Below are positions 45,563 to 55,016 of a DNA stretch of 64,000 nucleotides, one piece after another. Within the stretch, counting starts at the first letter, position 1. Each line of letters opens with the position of its first letter. The stretch comes from Sphingobium sp. TCM1. GTDB lineage: Bacteria > Pseudomonadota > Alphaproteobacteria > Sphingomonadales > Sphingomonadaceae. Where the stretch lies: the NCBI RefSeq assembly GCF_001650725.1, contig NZ_LXVX01000012.1:248001-312000 (forward strand), given 5' to 3'. Below the pieces are notes generated by a model. The model did not search any database. It was not told where the DNA came from and saw only the letters and a list, made by a program, of their open reading frames with translations. Position numbers and translations under genes: made by a program.

Positions 45563-48500
45563 TTCTGCTCCCCGTCTGGCACAGTCTCGCTTTCGCGAGG
45601 CTGAACCGCAAGTTCTTGTTGCGAGGCCGCCCGCATTTCATCCTGCACCTGGTCGCCTATGCTGTTCTGGATCAGCTGGGAAGGGTCGATGAAGGACTGG
45701 GCCGTACCCAGCAATCCGCGGAAGGGCGCGGCGATCCGCACGTTGAAGATGAAGGGGAGGCCGATGAAGTTGCGCGCGATCCCGCCCGGCACATCGCCCA
45801 GCCTGCCCCGGTTGACGCCATTGAAGACAACGTTCGTCACCATCTCGCCATCCAGCGCGCCGTCCATCAGGATTGTCAGACATTTATACTGGAGATCCTT
45901 GAGCGCGTCGAAGGCCATGCGCCCCATTGCGCCCAGTTGCTCGTTGGATACCGGTCCGACATAGGACAATATGCCGGACTGGCGGGCAGGGTCGCAGGGA
46001 ATGCTGGGCAGCACGCCTTCGGGCATCATCAGCGGCGGCATCCCCTGCTGCCGCGCCACCAGTACGCCGCCCGCGACGCGCCCGCCTTGGGCATTGAATA
46101 TCAGCGGCATGATGCCGTCGAACGTGCCGGTGGCGGAGACGTTGTCGAGTTGCATCGCCTGGATGAACGCGCCTGCGTCCAGGCCGATGACGCGGAAGGT
46201 CAGGTAACGGTCGACGTCGGCCGAAAAATCCATAGTCGTCGGCAGCAGGACGAGCTGTCCGCCGGAAAAAGGCCAGCCCCCGCCTTCGATCCGCACCTTC
46301 TGCCCCGCTTCCAGGCGATAGCGCACCACGCCGTCATGCACCTCGACGCCCGGATTGACGGTCCGGATACGCGCTTCCTGTCCCGGCGCCGTGACCAGAT
46401 TGATCAGGTCCTTGAAGCGTATCTCGCCCGACAGCCCTTCCACCGGGCCGAAGGCGGCTGCCAGATCGGCATCGTCGGTGCGAAATGTGCCATTGCTGGT
46501 GACGGTAGAGCCGTTCCAGTCGATTCGACCCTGGCCCGTGACCGTGGCGGTCACATTGGCGACGACGCCGAGCGCCAGCGGCGTCACATCCTCTGGCTGG
46601 AGACCCGAGCCGAATGTCAGGCCGGGGACGCCCAGGTCGGCATGACCCCGGCCGCTGGCCAGATCATGCGCAATGTCTGCCTTGGCGACCGTTGCGCCAT
46701 TGCGCTGTGCGGCCATCGTGCCTGCAGCGGCGATGCGGCCATCGTTCAGGGTGAGGGTGAAATCCGGCACCGTCAGCGGGGTGAAGCGCGGCGCTGGCTG
46801 CGAATCGCGCAGTGTCATGGTGGAGCGCAGCCCGAACAGACCCTTGGCAAAGCGCCAGTCGCCCGCGCCCTGTTCCACGATCAACGGCACCGAACCGATC
46901 TGCCCGCCCATGCCGCTCAGCTTCCCTGCAAAGCCATCTTTCGTCATCGCGCCCGTCATCGACGCGGCGGACAGGCGCACAGGGGCATCCTGCGGGCCGA
47001 TCGTGAGGGCGGGATTGGCGAGCGCGAAGCCTGTCTTGCCCAGCACAACGCGCGCATGGTCGGCCGTAAGGCGCAGGGGGCTGTCGGCGGTGTGGCCATC
47101 GAGCGCCAGATCGCGAATCGCCGCGCCTCCGCGAATCCCGTCCGGTCCCACAGCGACCATCGCGCCGCCATCGACCGGGCACAAAGTCTGGCGGGTCCGG
47201 CCCAGCGCGAAATTGCCGTAACGCGCTTCCAGCAGCGACACGGGCACGCAATCGGGATTGATCGCCACCCTTCCGCCGGCCGCGATCCGTCCGTTGATGG
47301 GCAGGGTCAACCCGCGCAGGCGGCCGTCAGGCAGTGGTCCGTCCAGCCGCATGGCGGTCGTGAAACGGGTGGCGCCATTACGATCCGCGGTGAAGCGCAC
47401 CCGGTCCAGTGCGAGCCGCGCTTCGCCCGCCGCATAGGGATCGGAGAACAACTCGCCGCCAAAGCCGCCTCCTGGCCGCCGCGCGAGGCGCAGCGCGGCC
47501 TGGGGCAGGCCGCCGCCCTGCGTGGTGATGGCGCCATTGAGCGCCCAATCCAGTCCCGCAGCCTTGCCCGGCCAGGCCAGCGTCAACTGACCGCCCTGTG
47601 CGATCCCGACGCGTGCGCCGTTTTGCGCATCCAGACCAGTGTCGGTCAGGACGAGGCTCCCGCGGCCCGGCTTCTGCACGAGGGCGAAGGTGGTGCGGAG
47701 CCGGTTGCGGCGTCCCGCCTTCTCGACAGCGTCGGCCAGCTTCACCGCGAGGGGGGAGACCGGAGTCCCCGCGGTCGCCGCGCGCAGCGCGGTCAGCGGA
47801 GCGCGTCCGGCCAGATGCAGATCCTGGCCCGACAACAGACCCTGAAGGCTGTTGCCGTCCTGGTCCAGCACCCAGTCGCCCGAAAGCGCGGCATCACGTA
47901 AAACCGCGCCGCGCCCGGTCAGCGCGGTCGCGACTATGCGCAGCTTGCCGCCGGTCCGCGTTGTGTTGCCATCGAAGTCGATACGGCCGTCAGGTGAGGC
48001 CAGCACCAGGCCGCCACCCTTGAGCGCCTGGCCCGATAGGTCGACATGTCCGCTCCAGTGATCGAGCGCCTTGTCCAAGGAGATGTCGACGACGGCCGCC
48101 GGCCTGGCGATCGCTGCGCCGGCGTCGCGACAGGCGAGCGCGTCGGCGCGCACCGGGCCCGATAGCTGCGGGTTGCCCTGCTGCATCGCGATCGTCATCA
48201 TAGCGGTCGTGTGCGACAGGCTGCAGCCCGCGATCGCGGCGCGCGGCATTGCGGCTGCCAGCCGGCCCCTGAAACCGGACCGGAGATGGCCGTTGCCGTC
48301 GATCTGCATCCCGATCCGCCCGGCATCGGTGTCCAGCGTCACCCGGGCGTCGCTCAGCGTGACGCGAATATCGGGCAGGCTGAAGGGCGCTGTCGAATCG
48401 GGATCGCGAAACCGGTCCAACTCGCCCAGCCGCATCGCTCCGTCATGCCAGGAACCGCGCATCCGCACGCCGCCTGCACGCACGGCGGCGACCTGCGGCG

Positions 48501-48843
48501 TCAGCCCTGCAAAGGCGATGTCGACTTCTACCCAGCGGGCGGTGAGGTCCGGCCTCGCGGGGTCGCCCAACACGATATTCTCGATCCGCTGGGTGCGCAG
48601 GCCCACATCGATCAGGTCATAGCTGGCCTGGACGCCGCGCCGATTGAGTTCCCGGCTCACGAAATTCTCGGCGATCGGCGCACGCTGGGTCCACAGACCG
48701 ACCAGCACCAGCGCCAGCGAGCCTGTTCCCACGCCAAGCCAGCGCAGCCATGCCCGGCGAATCGCCTCTTCGCCGTCTTCTTCTTTCATGCCTATGGCCA
48801 ACCCCGGCTCTCGCTTGACGCTGATGGTCCGTAACGGGACCAT
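45559..48843 (-). CDS. ydbH: YdbH-like AsmA-family intermembrane phospholipid transport protein
   Basis: 1094 residues: an N-terminal membrane anchor (WLGVGTGSLALVLVGLW, near residue 35) and then a long series of beta repeats of the AsmA/DUF3971 kind. The C-terminal YdbH signature is visible as GGVLVARQQGMPPLMM and IGLPFIFNVRIAAPFRGL. In E. coli YdbH, TamB and YhdP are redundant bridges that carry phospholipid to the outer membrane. The start at 48841-48843 has AGGGGGG upstream; Met19 at 48789 is an alternative. It is the first gene of ydbH-ynbE-ydbL. Confidence 0.88.
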   Translation of the reverse strand: MVPLRTISVKREPGLAIGMKEEDGEEAIRRAWLRWLGVGTGSLALVLVGLWTQRAPIAENFVSRELNRRGVQASYDLIDVGLRTQRIENIVLGDPARPDLTARWVEVDIAFAGLTPQVAAVRAGGVRMRGSWHDGAMRLGELDRFRDPDSTAPFSLPDIRVTLSDARVTLDTDAGRIGMQIDGNGHLRSGFRGRLAAAMPRAAIAGCSLSHTTAMMTIAMQQGNPQLSGPVRADALACRDAGAAIARPAAVVDISLDKALDHWSGHVDLSGQALKGGGLVLASPDGRIDFDGNTTRTGGKLRIVATALTGRGAVLRDAALSGDWVLDQDGNSLQGLLSGQDLHLAGRAPLTALRAATAGTPVSPLAVKLADAVEKAGRRNRLRTTFALVQKPGRGSLVLTDTGLDAQNGARVGIAQGGQLTLAWPGKAAGLDWALNGAITTQGGGLPQAALRLARRPGGGFGGELFSDPYAAGEARLALDRVRFTADRNGATRFTTAMRLDGPLPDGRLRGLTLPINGRIAAGGRVAINPDCVPVSLLEARYGNFALGRTRQTLCPVDGGAMVAVGPDGIRGGAAIRDLALDGHTADSPLRLTADHARVVLGKTGFALANPALTIGPQDAPVRLSAASMTGAMTKDGFAGKLSGMGGQIGSVPLIVEQGAGDWRFAKGLFGLRSTMTLRDSQPAPRFTPLTVPDFTLTLNDGRIAAAGTMAAQRNGATVAKADIAHDLASGRGHADLGVPGLTFGSGLQPEDVTPLALGVVANVTATVTGQGRIDWNGSTVTSNGTFRTDDADLAAAFGPVEGLSGEIRFKDLINLVTAPGQEARIRTVNPGVEVHDGVVRYRLEAGQKVRIEGGGWPFSGGQLVLLPTTMDFSADVDRYLTFRVIGLDAGAFIQAMQLDNVSATGTFDGIMPLIFNAQGGRVAGGVLVARQQGMPPLMMPEGVLPSIPCDPARQSGILSYVGPVSNEQLGAMGRMAFDALKDLQYKCLTILMDGALDGEMVTNVVFNGVNRGRLGDVPGGIARNFIGLPFIFNVRIAAPFRGLLGTAQSFIDPSQLIQNSIGDQVQDEMRAASQQELAVQPRESETVPDGEQK

Positions 48844-48926
48844 AACGTCTGTGCCCCCCTAAATATCCTTGCCCGGCGATTTCGCAACGCATAGCGTCAC
48901 TTGGCGTCGACGAAGGGGACGGAAGA

Positions 48927-49622
48927 TTGGCCGAACAGGACGCGAAAGCCATGCATGACGGCGCGGGGCATCGCGCGCGATTGCGACAGAAACTAGCGGA
49001 TAGCGGGGGCGATGCGCTGCACGACCATGAACTGGTCGAATATCTGCTGGCGCTCGCCATCCGCCGACGCGACACCAAGCCGCTGGCCAAGGAATTGCTG
49101 CGGACCTTTGGCGGCATCGGTGAGCTGATGACGGCCGACTGGCAAGCTATCGCCCGCGTGCCCGGCATGGGCGACACCAGCGTCGCCGCGATCAAGATCG
49201 TTCAGGCTACAGCGCTGCGGATGCTCCGCAACGAAGTCGCCGCGCGGCCGGTGCTGGGCAGCTGGCAGGCGCTGCTCGACTATCTGCGCGCCGACATGGC
49301 CTGGCTGGGCGTCGAGCGCGTCCGGGTGCTGCACCTCAACAGCCGCAATATGTTGATCCGCGACGACCATATGGGCGACGGGTCGATCGACCAGGCAGCG
49401 ATCTACACGCGCGAGGTTATCAGGCGCGCCATCGACTTCGGCTCGGCGGCGCTGATCCTGGTCCACAACCATCCCAGCGGGTCGCCCGAGCCTAGTCGGC
49501 AGGACATCGACATTACCCGCCAGATCATCGACGCCGGCAAACGCCTCGGGATCAGCGTCCACGATCATATCATCATCGGGGCCCAGGGGCATGTCAGCCT
49601 GCGGGCGAAGGGACTGTTGTAG
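48927..49622 (+). CDS. radC: RadC-family JAB-domain protein
   Basis: 231 residues with an N-terminal helix-hairpin-helix part (GHRARLRQKL, ARVPGMGDTSVAAIKI) and a C-terminal JAB1/MPN-type metal site HNHPSGSPEPSRQD, preceded by an upstream Glu. Despite its name RadC has no proven repair role. The TTG at 48927 gives the usual N-terminal length; the ATG at 48951 is possible. Divergent from ydbH. Confidence 0.93.
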   Translation: MAEQDAKAMHDGAGHRARLRQKLADSGGDALHDHELVEYLLALAIRRRDTKPLAKELLRTFGGIGELMTADWQAIARVPGMGDTSVAAIKIVQATALRMLRNEVAARPVLGSWQALLDYLRADMAWLGVERVRVLHLNSRNMLIRDDHMGDGSIDQAAIYTREVIRRAIDFGSAALILVHNHPSGSPEPSRQDIDITRQIIDAGKRLGISVHDHIIIGAQGHVSLRAKGLL

Positions 49623-49692
49623 GGCGAGAGCGGCAATAGGGCCGGATGGTCCGCGCATGTCGCACGGCTACCACCCGGCCGTCGCGCGGCCA

Positions 49693-50751
49693 TCAGGCAA
49701 CGGCGCGGTCCAGATAGGGGAGGCGATCGGTCAATGCCGGCGGCAGCCCGTTGACGACCAGCGCCCGCGCATGGTGCCACAGCGCTGACAGCAGCAGCAG
49801 CGCCGATCCGATCACAAGGGCGGTAAAGGCGGCCGACAGTTCGACCGCGCCCGCTTGCTTGAACAGGGCATAGAGGGCGAACAACACATAAGCGAGGCTG
49901 GACACAAGCAGCGCGCGCCGGTCGATCGCCAGCGCCACCAGTCCGAAGGCGATGTAGAGCGCGATCACCATCAGCGCCTTCGCGACGCTGATCTCGTCGC
50001 CATCGAACACGCCCAGCAGGTGGAACAGCGAGTGGGCAATCATCGGAGCGGCGGCAAGATGTAGCCAGAATGCGACATCGGAACGGCGTGTGGTGCGCGC
50101 CCGGTCGCTCATGTCCCATCGCATCGCGAGGATGAAAATCGCAAGGCCCGATGCCAGCAATAGCAGATAGGGGAGCTGCACGCTGGTGGGAAAGGCGGAA
50201 ATGATGAGGCTGGCGATCACGCCAGCAGCCGCAGCGGCGCCGACCGCAACGGTGATCGGCACCATGAAGCGCTGCCAGTGCGCCCAGGCGGCGACGGCGC
50301 TCAGGGCGGCCACGCCGGAAAAGATCAACGCGGCCTGCCGTTCGCCGGCATCCGGGAATATCTGCGCCGCGAGTGAGCCGAGCGCGAAGGCGACACCGCC
50401 GACAAAACCGCACAGCAGCAGGATGGACGGCAGCGCCATGCGCCGCTGCCGCGTGAAATATTCGGCCAGCCCCCAACTCGCCGCAGCGACCAGCAGGCCG
50501 GACATGAAGGCCGGATGATGCTCTTCCGCCCCGAATCGCAGGCTGTTACCGAGCCAGCCGACCGCCACGAGCATGATCACGCTGGCTATCGCCACGAAGA
50601 TATCGTTGAACCCGGTCAGCAGCCGGAAATGTTCTTCATCGACCATGGGTGAGGCGCGTAGTTTGGCCACATGGTCGCGAAATGCCTGAGCGGCCTCGGG
50701 CGTCATCGCGCCGGCCGCTACGGCATCCTGTAGGTCGCTCTCGCTATACAT
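49693..50751 (-). CDS. DUF2157-like multispanning membrane protein
   Basis: 352 residues: a soluble N-terminal helical part (YSESDLQDAVAAGAMTPEAAQAFR) and then about nine hydrophobic segments. It matches the DUF2157/DUF4401-like group, whose function is unknown. The N-terminal repeat-like helix pair is typical. Convergent with radC and monocistronic, with a 138-bp gap to the next gene. Confidence 0.8.
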   Translation of the reverse strand: MYSESDLQDAVAAGAMTPEAAQAFRDHVAKLRASPMVDEEHFRLLTGFNDIFVAIASVIMLVAVGWLGNSLRFGAEEHHPAFMSGLLVAAASWGLAEYFTRQRRMALPSILLLCGFVGGVAFALGSLAAQIFPDAGERQAALIFSGVAALSAVAAWAHWQRFMVPITVAVGAAAAAGVIASLIISAFPTSVQLPYLLLLASGLAIFILAMRWDMSDRARTTRRSDVAFWLHLAAAPMIAHSLFHLLGVFDGDEISVAKALMVIALYIAFGLVALAIDRRALLVSSLAYVLFALYALFKQAGAVELSAAFTALVIGSALLLLSALWHHARALVVNGLPPALTDRLPYLDRAVA

Positions 50752-50889
50752 CGGTCCTGCTCCTGGGACATTTGGGCCACGTCATCCTATCATCACTGTA
50801 TTATATCATCAATACAGCTATTTTCGCCTTTTTCCGCGGCTGGAGCGGTGTTAGCGCGGGGATAAGTTGAAGAGAGAGGATTTTCCTGC

Positions 50890-51822
50890 ATGAGCCTGCC
50901 GCCGCTGCTCCGTGACCGCCTGTCGCTGCCGCTGATCGGTTCGCCGATGTTCATCGTGTCGCAGCCCGACCTGGTCATCGCGCAGTGCCGCAGCGGCATC
51001 GTCGGCGCCTTTCCCTCGCTCAACGCGCGGCCTTCGGGAGTGTTCGAGGCCTGGCTCCAGCAACTGGGCGCGGCACTGACCGACCAGGATGCGCCCTTCG
51101 CCGTCAACCTGATCGTCCATCGCACCAATGCGCGGCTGGAGGAGGATTTGAAACTGTGCGTCCAGTATAGGGTGCCGATCGTCATCACGTCGCTCGGCGC
51201 CCGGGAGGATGTGAACCAGGCGATCCACAGCTATGGCGGTATCGTCCTGCATGACGTCATCGATAATGTCTTCGCGCGCAAGGCGATCGAAAAGGGCGCA
51301 GATGGCCTGATCGCGGTCGCCGCCGGCGCAGGCGGCCATGCCGGCACGCTGTCGCCCTTCGCGCTGGTTCAGGAGATCCGTCAGTGGTTTGACGGACCGC
51401 TGGCGCTTTCCGGCGCGATCGCGACCGGGCGGGTGATCGCGGCGGCGCGGATGATGGGCGCGGATCTCGCCTATATGGGCTCGCCTTTCATCGCCACGGC
51501 GGAGGCCAATGCCGATGCCGCCTACAAGCAGATGATCGTCGAAGGCGGGGCGGCAGACATCGTATATTCCGACGTGTTCACCGGCGTCCATGGCAATTAT
51601 CTGCGCCCCAGCATCGTCGCGTCGGGGCTGGACCCCGATAGTCTGCCGGAGGCGAAGGACATGGACTTTGCATCGCTGACTGGCGGCGATAAGAAGGCAT
51701 GGCGCGACGTCTGGGGGGCGGGACAGGGCATCGGCGCGATTGCCAAGGTTCAGCCGGCTGCCGACTTCATTGCCCAGTTGCAGGCGGAGTATCGGGCGGC
51801 CGTGGCGGACTTCACGGCCTGA
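50890..51822 (+). CDS. Nitronate monooxygenase (2-nitropropane-dioxygenase-like)
   Basis: FMN-dependent TIM-barrel protein of 310 residues. SPMFIVSQPDLVIAQC is the N-terminal signature, AVAAGAGGHAG carries the active-site His, and LSGAIATGRVIAAARMMGADLAYMGS holds the FMN phosphate site. Family members oxidise alkyl nitronates and may detoxify propionate-3-nitronate; related proteins act in enoyl reduction. It has its own promoter region and converges with the hydrolase gene. Confidence 0.92.
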   Translation: MSLPPLLRDRLSLPLIGSPMFIVSQPDLVIAQCRSGIVGAFPSLNARPSGVFEAWLQQLGAALTDQDAPFAVNLIVHRTNARLEEDLKLCVQYRVPIVITSLGAREDVNQAIHSYGGIVLHDVIDNVFARKAIEKGADGLIAVAAGAGGHAGTLSPFALVQEIRQWFDGPLALSGAIATGRVIAAARMMGADLAYMGSPFIATAEANADAAYKQMIVEGGAADIVYSDVFTGVHGNYLRPSIVASGLDPDSLPEAKDMDFASLTGGDKKAWRDVWGAGQGIGAIAKVQPAADFIAQLQAEYRAAVADFTA

Positions 51823-51849
51823 ACGCGGCGGGGGCGCATTGCCCGCCGG

Positions 51850-52728
51850 TCACAGGAACGCGCGCAACTCCGCGATGAAACGGTCGAACTGGTCATGGTG
51901 CAGCCAGTGCCCGGCATCGGCGAACTCGACCAGTCGCGCGTCGCGGAAGTGCGCCATGCGTCCGTCCCGTTCGGGATTGGAGGCCCAGCTGTCCTTGCCC
52001 AGGCAAAGCAATGTCGGGCAGGCGATGCGCGCCCAGAATTCCGGAAGGTCCGCATCGGTGCCCGCTTGGGGCGCGGCGTTGTTCAGATAGGGGTCGAATT
52101 TCCAGCTATAGCTGCCATCCTCGTTACGGTTGACGCCGTGCTGGGTCAGGTGCAGCGCCTGTTCGACCGAGAGATGCTCGTTGCGTTCGCGCATACGGCC
52201 GATCGCGGCTTCGATCGTGGGATAGCGTCGTCCGGCGCGAGCTGCGCTGGCGCGCCGGCCGTCGATCCACAGACGCCAGGCATCGGGGACATTTTCCTCC
52301 GCCTTCTGCTTCAACCGATCGGGCGACAGGCCCAATCCTTCGATCGCGACGATCTTGCGCACCTTGTCGGGGAAAAGCCCGGCATAGCGCAAGCTGATCG
52401 ATCCGCCGAGCGAATGGCCGACGATGGTTACTGGCGCGCGGTCGAGCAGATCGACCAGCAGCCCCAGGTCATAGACGAAATTGGCCATCATGTACGAACC
52501 TTCGGCCGACCAGGCGCTGTCGCCGTGGCCGCGCAGGTCCGGTGCGATGACATGATAGTCCTTCGCCAGCAACCGCGCCGTCCAGTCCCAGCTCCGAGCA
52601 TGGTCGAAGCCACCGTGGAGCAGGATCAGCAGCGGGGCGGAAGGATTGCCCCAGTCCAGATAGTGCAGCCGGGACCGCAGCGACGTGAAGAAATGGGAAG
52701 TCGGGGTCGGCACGGTCGGCATGTCCAT
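51850..52728 (-). CDS. Alpha/beta hydrolase
   Basis: 292 residues with an oxyanion-hole HGGFDHARSW, the nucleophile elbow GHSLGG, Asp in a late loop (LGKDSW) and His in ADAGHWLHHDQF, so the full triad is visible. The layout is that of epoxide-hydrolase/haloalkane-dehalogenase-like or ester hydrolases. The ATG at 52726-52728 is preferred because AGGA lies five bases upstream and longer readings have no conserved residues. No clear operon partner. Confidence 0.88.
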   Translation of the reverse strand: MDMPTVPTPTSHFFTSLRSRLHYLDWGNPSAPLLILLHGGFDHARSWDWTARLLAKDYHVIAPDLRGHGDSAWSAEGSYMMANFVYDLGLLVDLLDRAPVTIVGHSLGGSISLRYAGLFPDKVRKIVAIEGLGLSPDRLKQKAEENVPDAWRLWIDGRRASAARAGRRYPTIEAAIGRMRERNEHLSVEQALHLTQHGVNRNEDGSYSWKFDPYLNNAAPQAGTDADLPEFWARIACPTLLCLGKDSWASNPERDGRMAHFRDARLVEFADAGHWLHHDQFDRFIAELRAFL

Positions 52729-52879
52729 TCGGTCCTGCGGCGGCTGGAGGGGATGGCTGTCCGGCCCCCATTGGCCAACTGGCCCATGCTTGCAAGCGCG
52801 AAAGAATGAAAAGGACGTTTTTTCTTGTATTTCGGCAACGCGTTTCAAATGAATTGCTGCTTCGCGGCGAAGGGAATGA

Positions 52880-54841
52880 TCAGTCGTGATCGAACGGCGC
52901 GGTGAACCGGATCAGTCGGCCGGAGGAAGCGTCATGGCTCGCTTCCATCACTGCCCTGGCCAGCTCCGCTTGTTTGAACGGCTTGTCGAGCCGGAGGCGG
53001 CGGCTGGCGTGGGGGGGCAGTTCGGCGAAACCCGTAATGATGATGACGGGCAGGCCCGGATGATTTTGCTCGATCATATCGGCCAGTTGCGCGCCGGTCA
53101 TGCCGGGCATGGCATGATCGGTCACGACCAGATCGACATTGGCTTCCTCCAGCATCCGCAATGCGTCGGCGGCATTGCTGGCCTGGAACACGGTATGGCC
53201 CAGGTCTTCCAGCATTCCCGCCGTGTTCATCAGTACCAGATTGTCGTCGTCCACCGCCAGGATGACGAGAGGCACCGGCGCGCTGTCCCGCAGGTCCAGG
53301 CTGGGGATATGCTCCTCTGCCGGCTGGGCCTGGGATACGGGAAGCCATAGGGAGACGGTCGTGCCGAGGCCGGGCGCGCTGATGATGTCGAGAGCGCCGC
53401 CGCATTGTTGCGCAAAGCCATGCACCATCGAGAGGCCAAGGCCCGTACCCTTGCCGACGCCCTTGGTCGTGAAAAAGGGCTCGCGCGCCCGCTCCAGCGT
53501 CGCGGCGTCCATGCCTTCGCCTTCATCGACCACGGACAGGCATATATAGCGTCCGGGAGAAAGGCCCGGCGGGGCTTCCTCGGCGACGAATATTTCGCTC
53601 GCTTCGATGCTGATCCTGCCGCCATCGGGCATGGCGTCGCGCGCATTGACCGCCAGGTTGAGCAGCGCAAGTTCCAGCTGCGCGGGATCGGCGTGGGCGG
53701 GCGCGAGCGCCAGGGGAAAGCGCGTTTCGATCGCCACGCTGGCGCCGATGGTGCTCTGGAGCAGTTCCGCCATGCCGCGGACAAGGCCGATGCAGTCCAC
53801 GCTCTGGAGCTTCAGCTCCTGCCGCCGCGCAAAGGCGAGCATACGCTGGGTCAGGGTCGCGCCCCGTTCGGCTGCCGCCATGGCATTGTCGAGATAGCGG
53901 CTGATGTCCGCGCCATTCGCCATCCTTTGGCGCGCCAGATCCAGGCTGCCGACGATGACGGCGAGCAGATTGTTGAAATCATGGGCGACGCCGCCGGTCA
54001 GCTTGCCGATCGCATCCATCTTCTGCGACTGGATGATGGCGTCGCGGGCGTCGTCGAGCGCCCGCTGCGCCTCGCGCCGCTCGGTGAGGTCGCGGGTGAT
54101 TTTCGCAAAGCCCAGCAGTTGGCCATGGTCGGGGTCGCGGATGGGATCGATCACGACATTGGCCCAGAAGCGCGACCCGTCCTTGCGGATGCGCCACCCC
54201 TCGGCCTCGAACCGTCCCTCGCGCTCGGCGGTGTGCAGCGCACGGGAGGGGAGGCCGGCCAGCCGGTCCTCGTCCGAATAGAAGCGCGCGAAATTCTCTC
54301 CCAATATCTCGTGCGCTTTATAGCCCTTGAACCGTTCGGCGCCCGGATTCCAGCTGGTGATGGTGCCGACCGGGTCCAGCATGTAGATCGCATAGTCGCT
54401 GATGCTCTCGACCAGCAGGCGAAAACGCTCTTCGCTCTTGCGCAGCGCTTCCTGTGCAGCGCGTCTTTCGGTGAGATCCTTTGTGACCTTGGCGAAGCCC
54501 AGCAGTCGCCCTTGGGGATCGCGGATCGGGTCTATGACGACATTGGCCCAGAAACAGGTGCCATCCTTGCGCACGCGCCAGCCCTCGGCCTCGAAGCGTC
54601 CCTCCCTTTCGGCGGTCGCCAGGGCGCGGGCGGGCATTCCCTTCGCCTGGTCCTCCGGTGTGTAGAACCGGGAAAAATGCTGGCCGATGATTTCGTCGGC
54701 TTCATAGCCCTTGAACCGGCAGGCGCCGGCGTTCCAGCTGATGACTAACCCGCTGGGGTCGAGCATGTAGATGGCATAGTCCGTGACGCTCTGCACCAGC
54801 AGTTCAAAGCGATTGCCACTGTCCGACGTTAGGCTGGTCAT
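52880..54841 (-). CDS. Hybrid PAS-PAS histidine kinase with receiver domain
   Basis: 653 residues: two PAS domains (starting FELLVQSVTDYAIYMLDP and FRLLVESISDYAIYMLDP) that are clear tandem duplicates. An H-box VAHDFNNLLAVI and HATPase boxes (NLAVNARDAMP, GTGLGLSMVHG) follow, and a C-terminal receiver has the phospho-acceptor Asp in VVTDHAMPG. No membrane segment, so it senses a cytoplasmic cue. The ATG at 54839-54841 with GGGG upstream is chosen; the extended frame would overlap the sugar kinase gene. No separate output regulator is adjacent. Confidence 0.9.
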   Translation of the reverse strand: MTSLTSDSGNRFELLVQSVTDYAIYMLDPSGLVISWNAGACRFKGYEADEIIGQHFSRFYTPEDQAKGMPARALATAEREGRFEAEGWRVRKDGTCFWANVVIDPIRDPQGRLLGFAKVTKDLTERRAAQEALRKSEERFRLLVESISDYAIYMLDPVGTITSWNPGAERFKGYKAHEILGENFARFYSDEDRLAGLPSRALHTAEREGRFEAEGWRIRKDGSRFWANVVIDPIRDPDHGQLLGFAKITRDLTERREAQRALDDARDAIIQSQKMDAIGKLTGGVAHDFNNLLAVIVGSLDLARQRMANGADISRYLDNAMAAAERGATLTQRMLAFARRQELKLQSVDCIGLVRGMAELLQSTIGASVAIETRFPLALAPAHADPAQLELALLNLAVNARDAMPDGGRISIEASEIFVAEEAPPGLSPGRYICLSVVDEGEGMDAATLERAREPFFTTKGVGKGTGLGLSMVHGFAQQCGGALDIISAPGLGTTVSLWLPVSQAQPAEEHIPSLDLRDSAPVPLVILAVDDDNLVLMNTAGMLEDLGHTVFQASNAADALRMLEEANVDLVVTDHAMPGMTGAQLADMIEQNHPGLPVIIITGFAELPPHASRRLRLDKPFKQAELARAVMEASHDASSGRLIRFTAPFDHD

Positions 54842-55016
54842 GAGTTCCCCGATCAGGGCGCAGTGAAAGAAGCGCGCCCTTTTGCCATGGGCAAAACGCA
54901 AGGCAGTGACGAACGTTCCTCTCATCCGCAAGCGGATATGTACGCGGACGACTTGACTTGCGGGAACGGTCTGCCCACCACGCAGCGCAGCAATCAGCAC
55001 GGGACGAGGGAAGAGC

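Noticed and set aside
45547-47901. 784-residue open frame on the plus strand opposite ydbH
   Set aside because: It is a GC-rich antisense shadow: His/Arg/Gln/Ala-rich with no domain, no ribosome site, and lies fully inside a well-supported gene.
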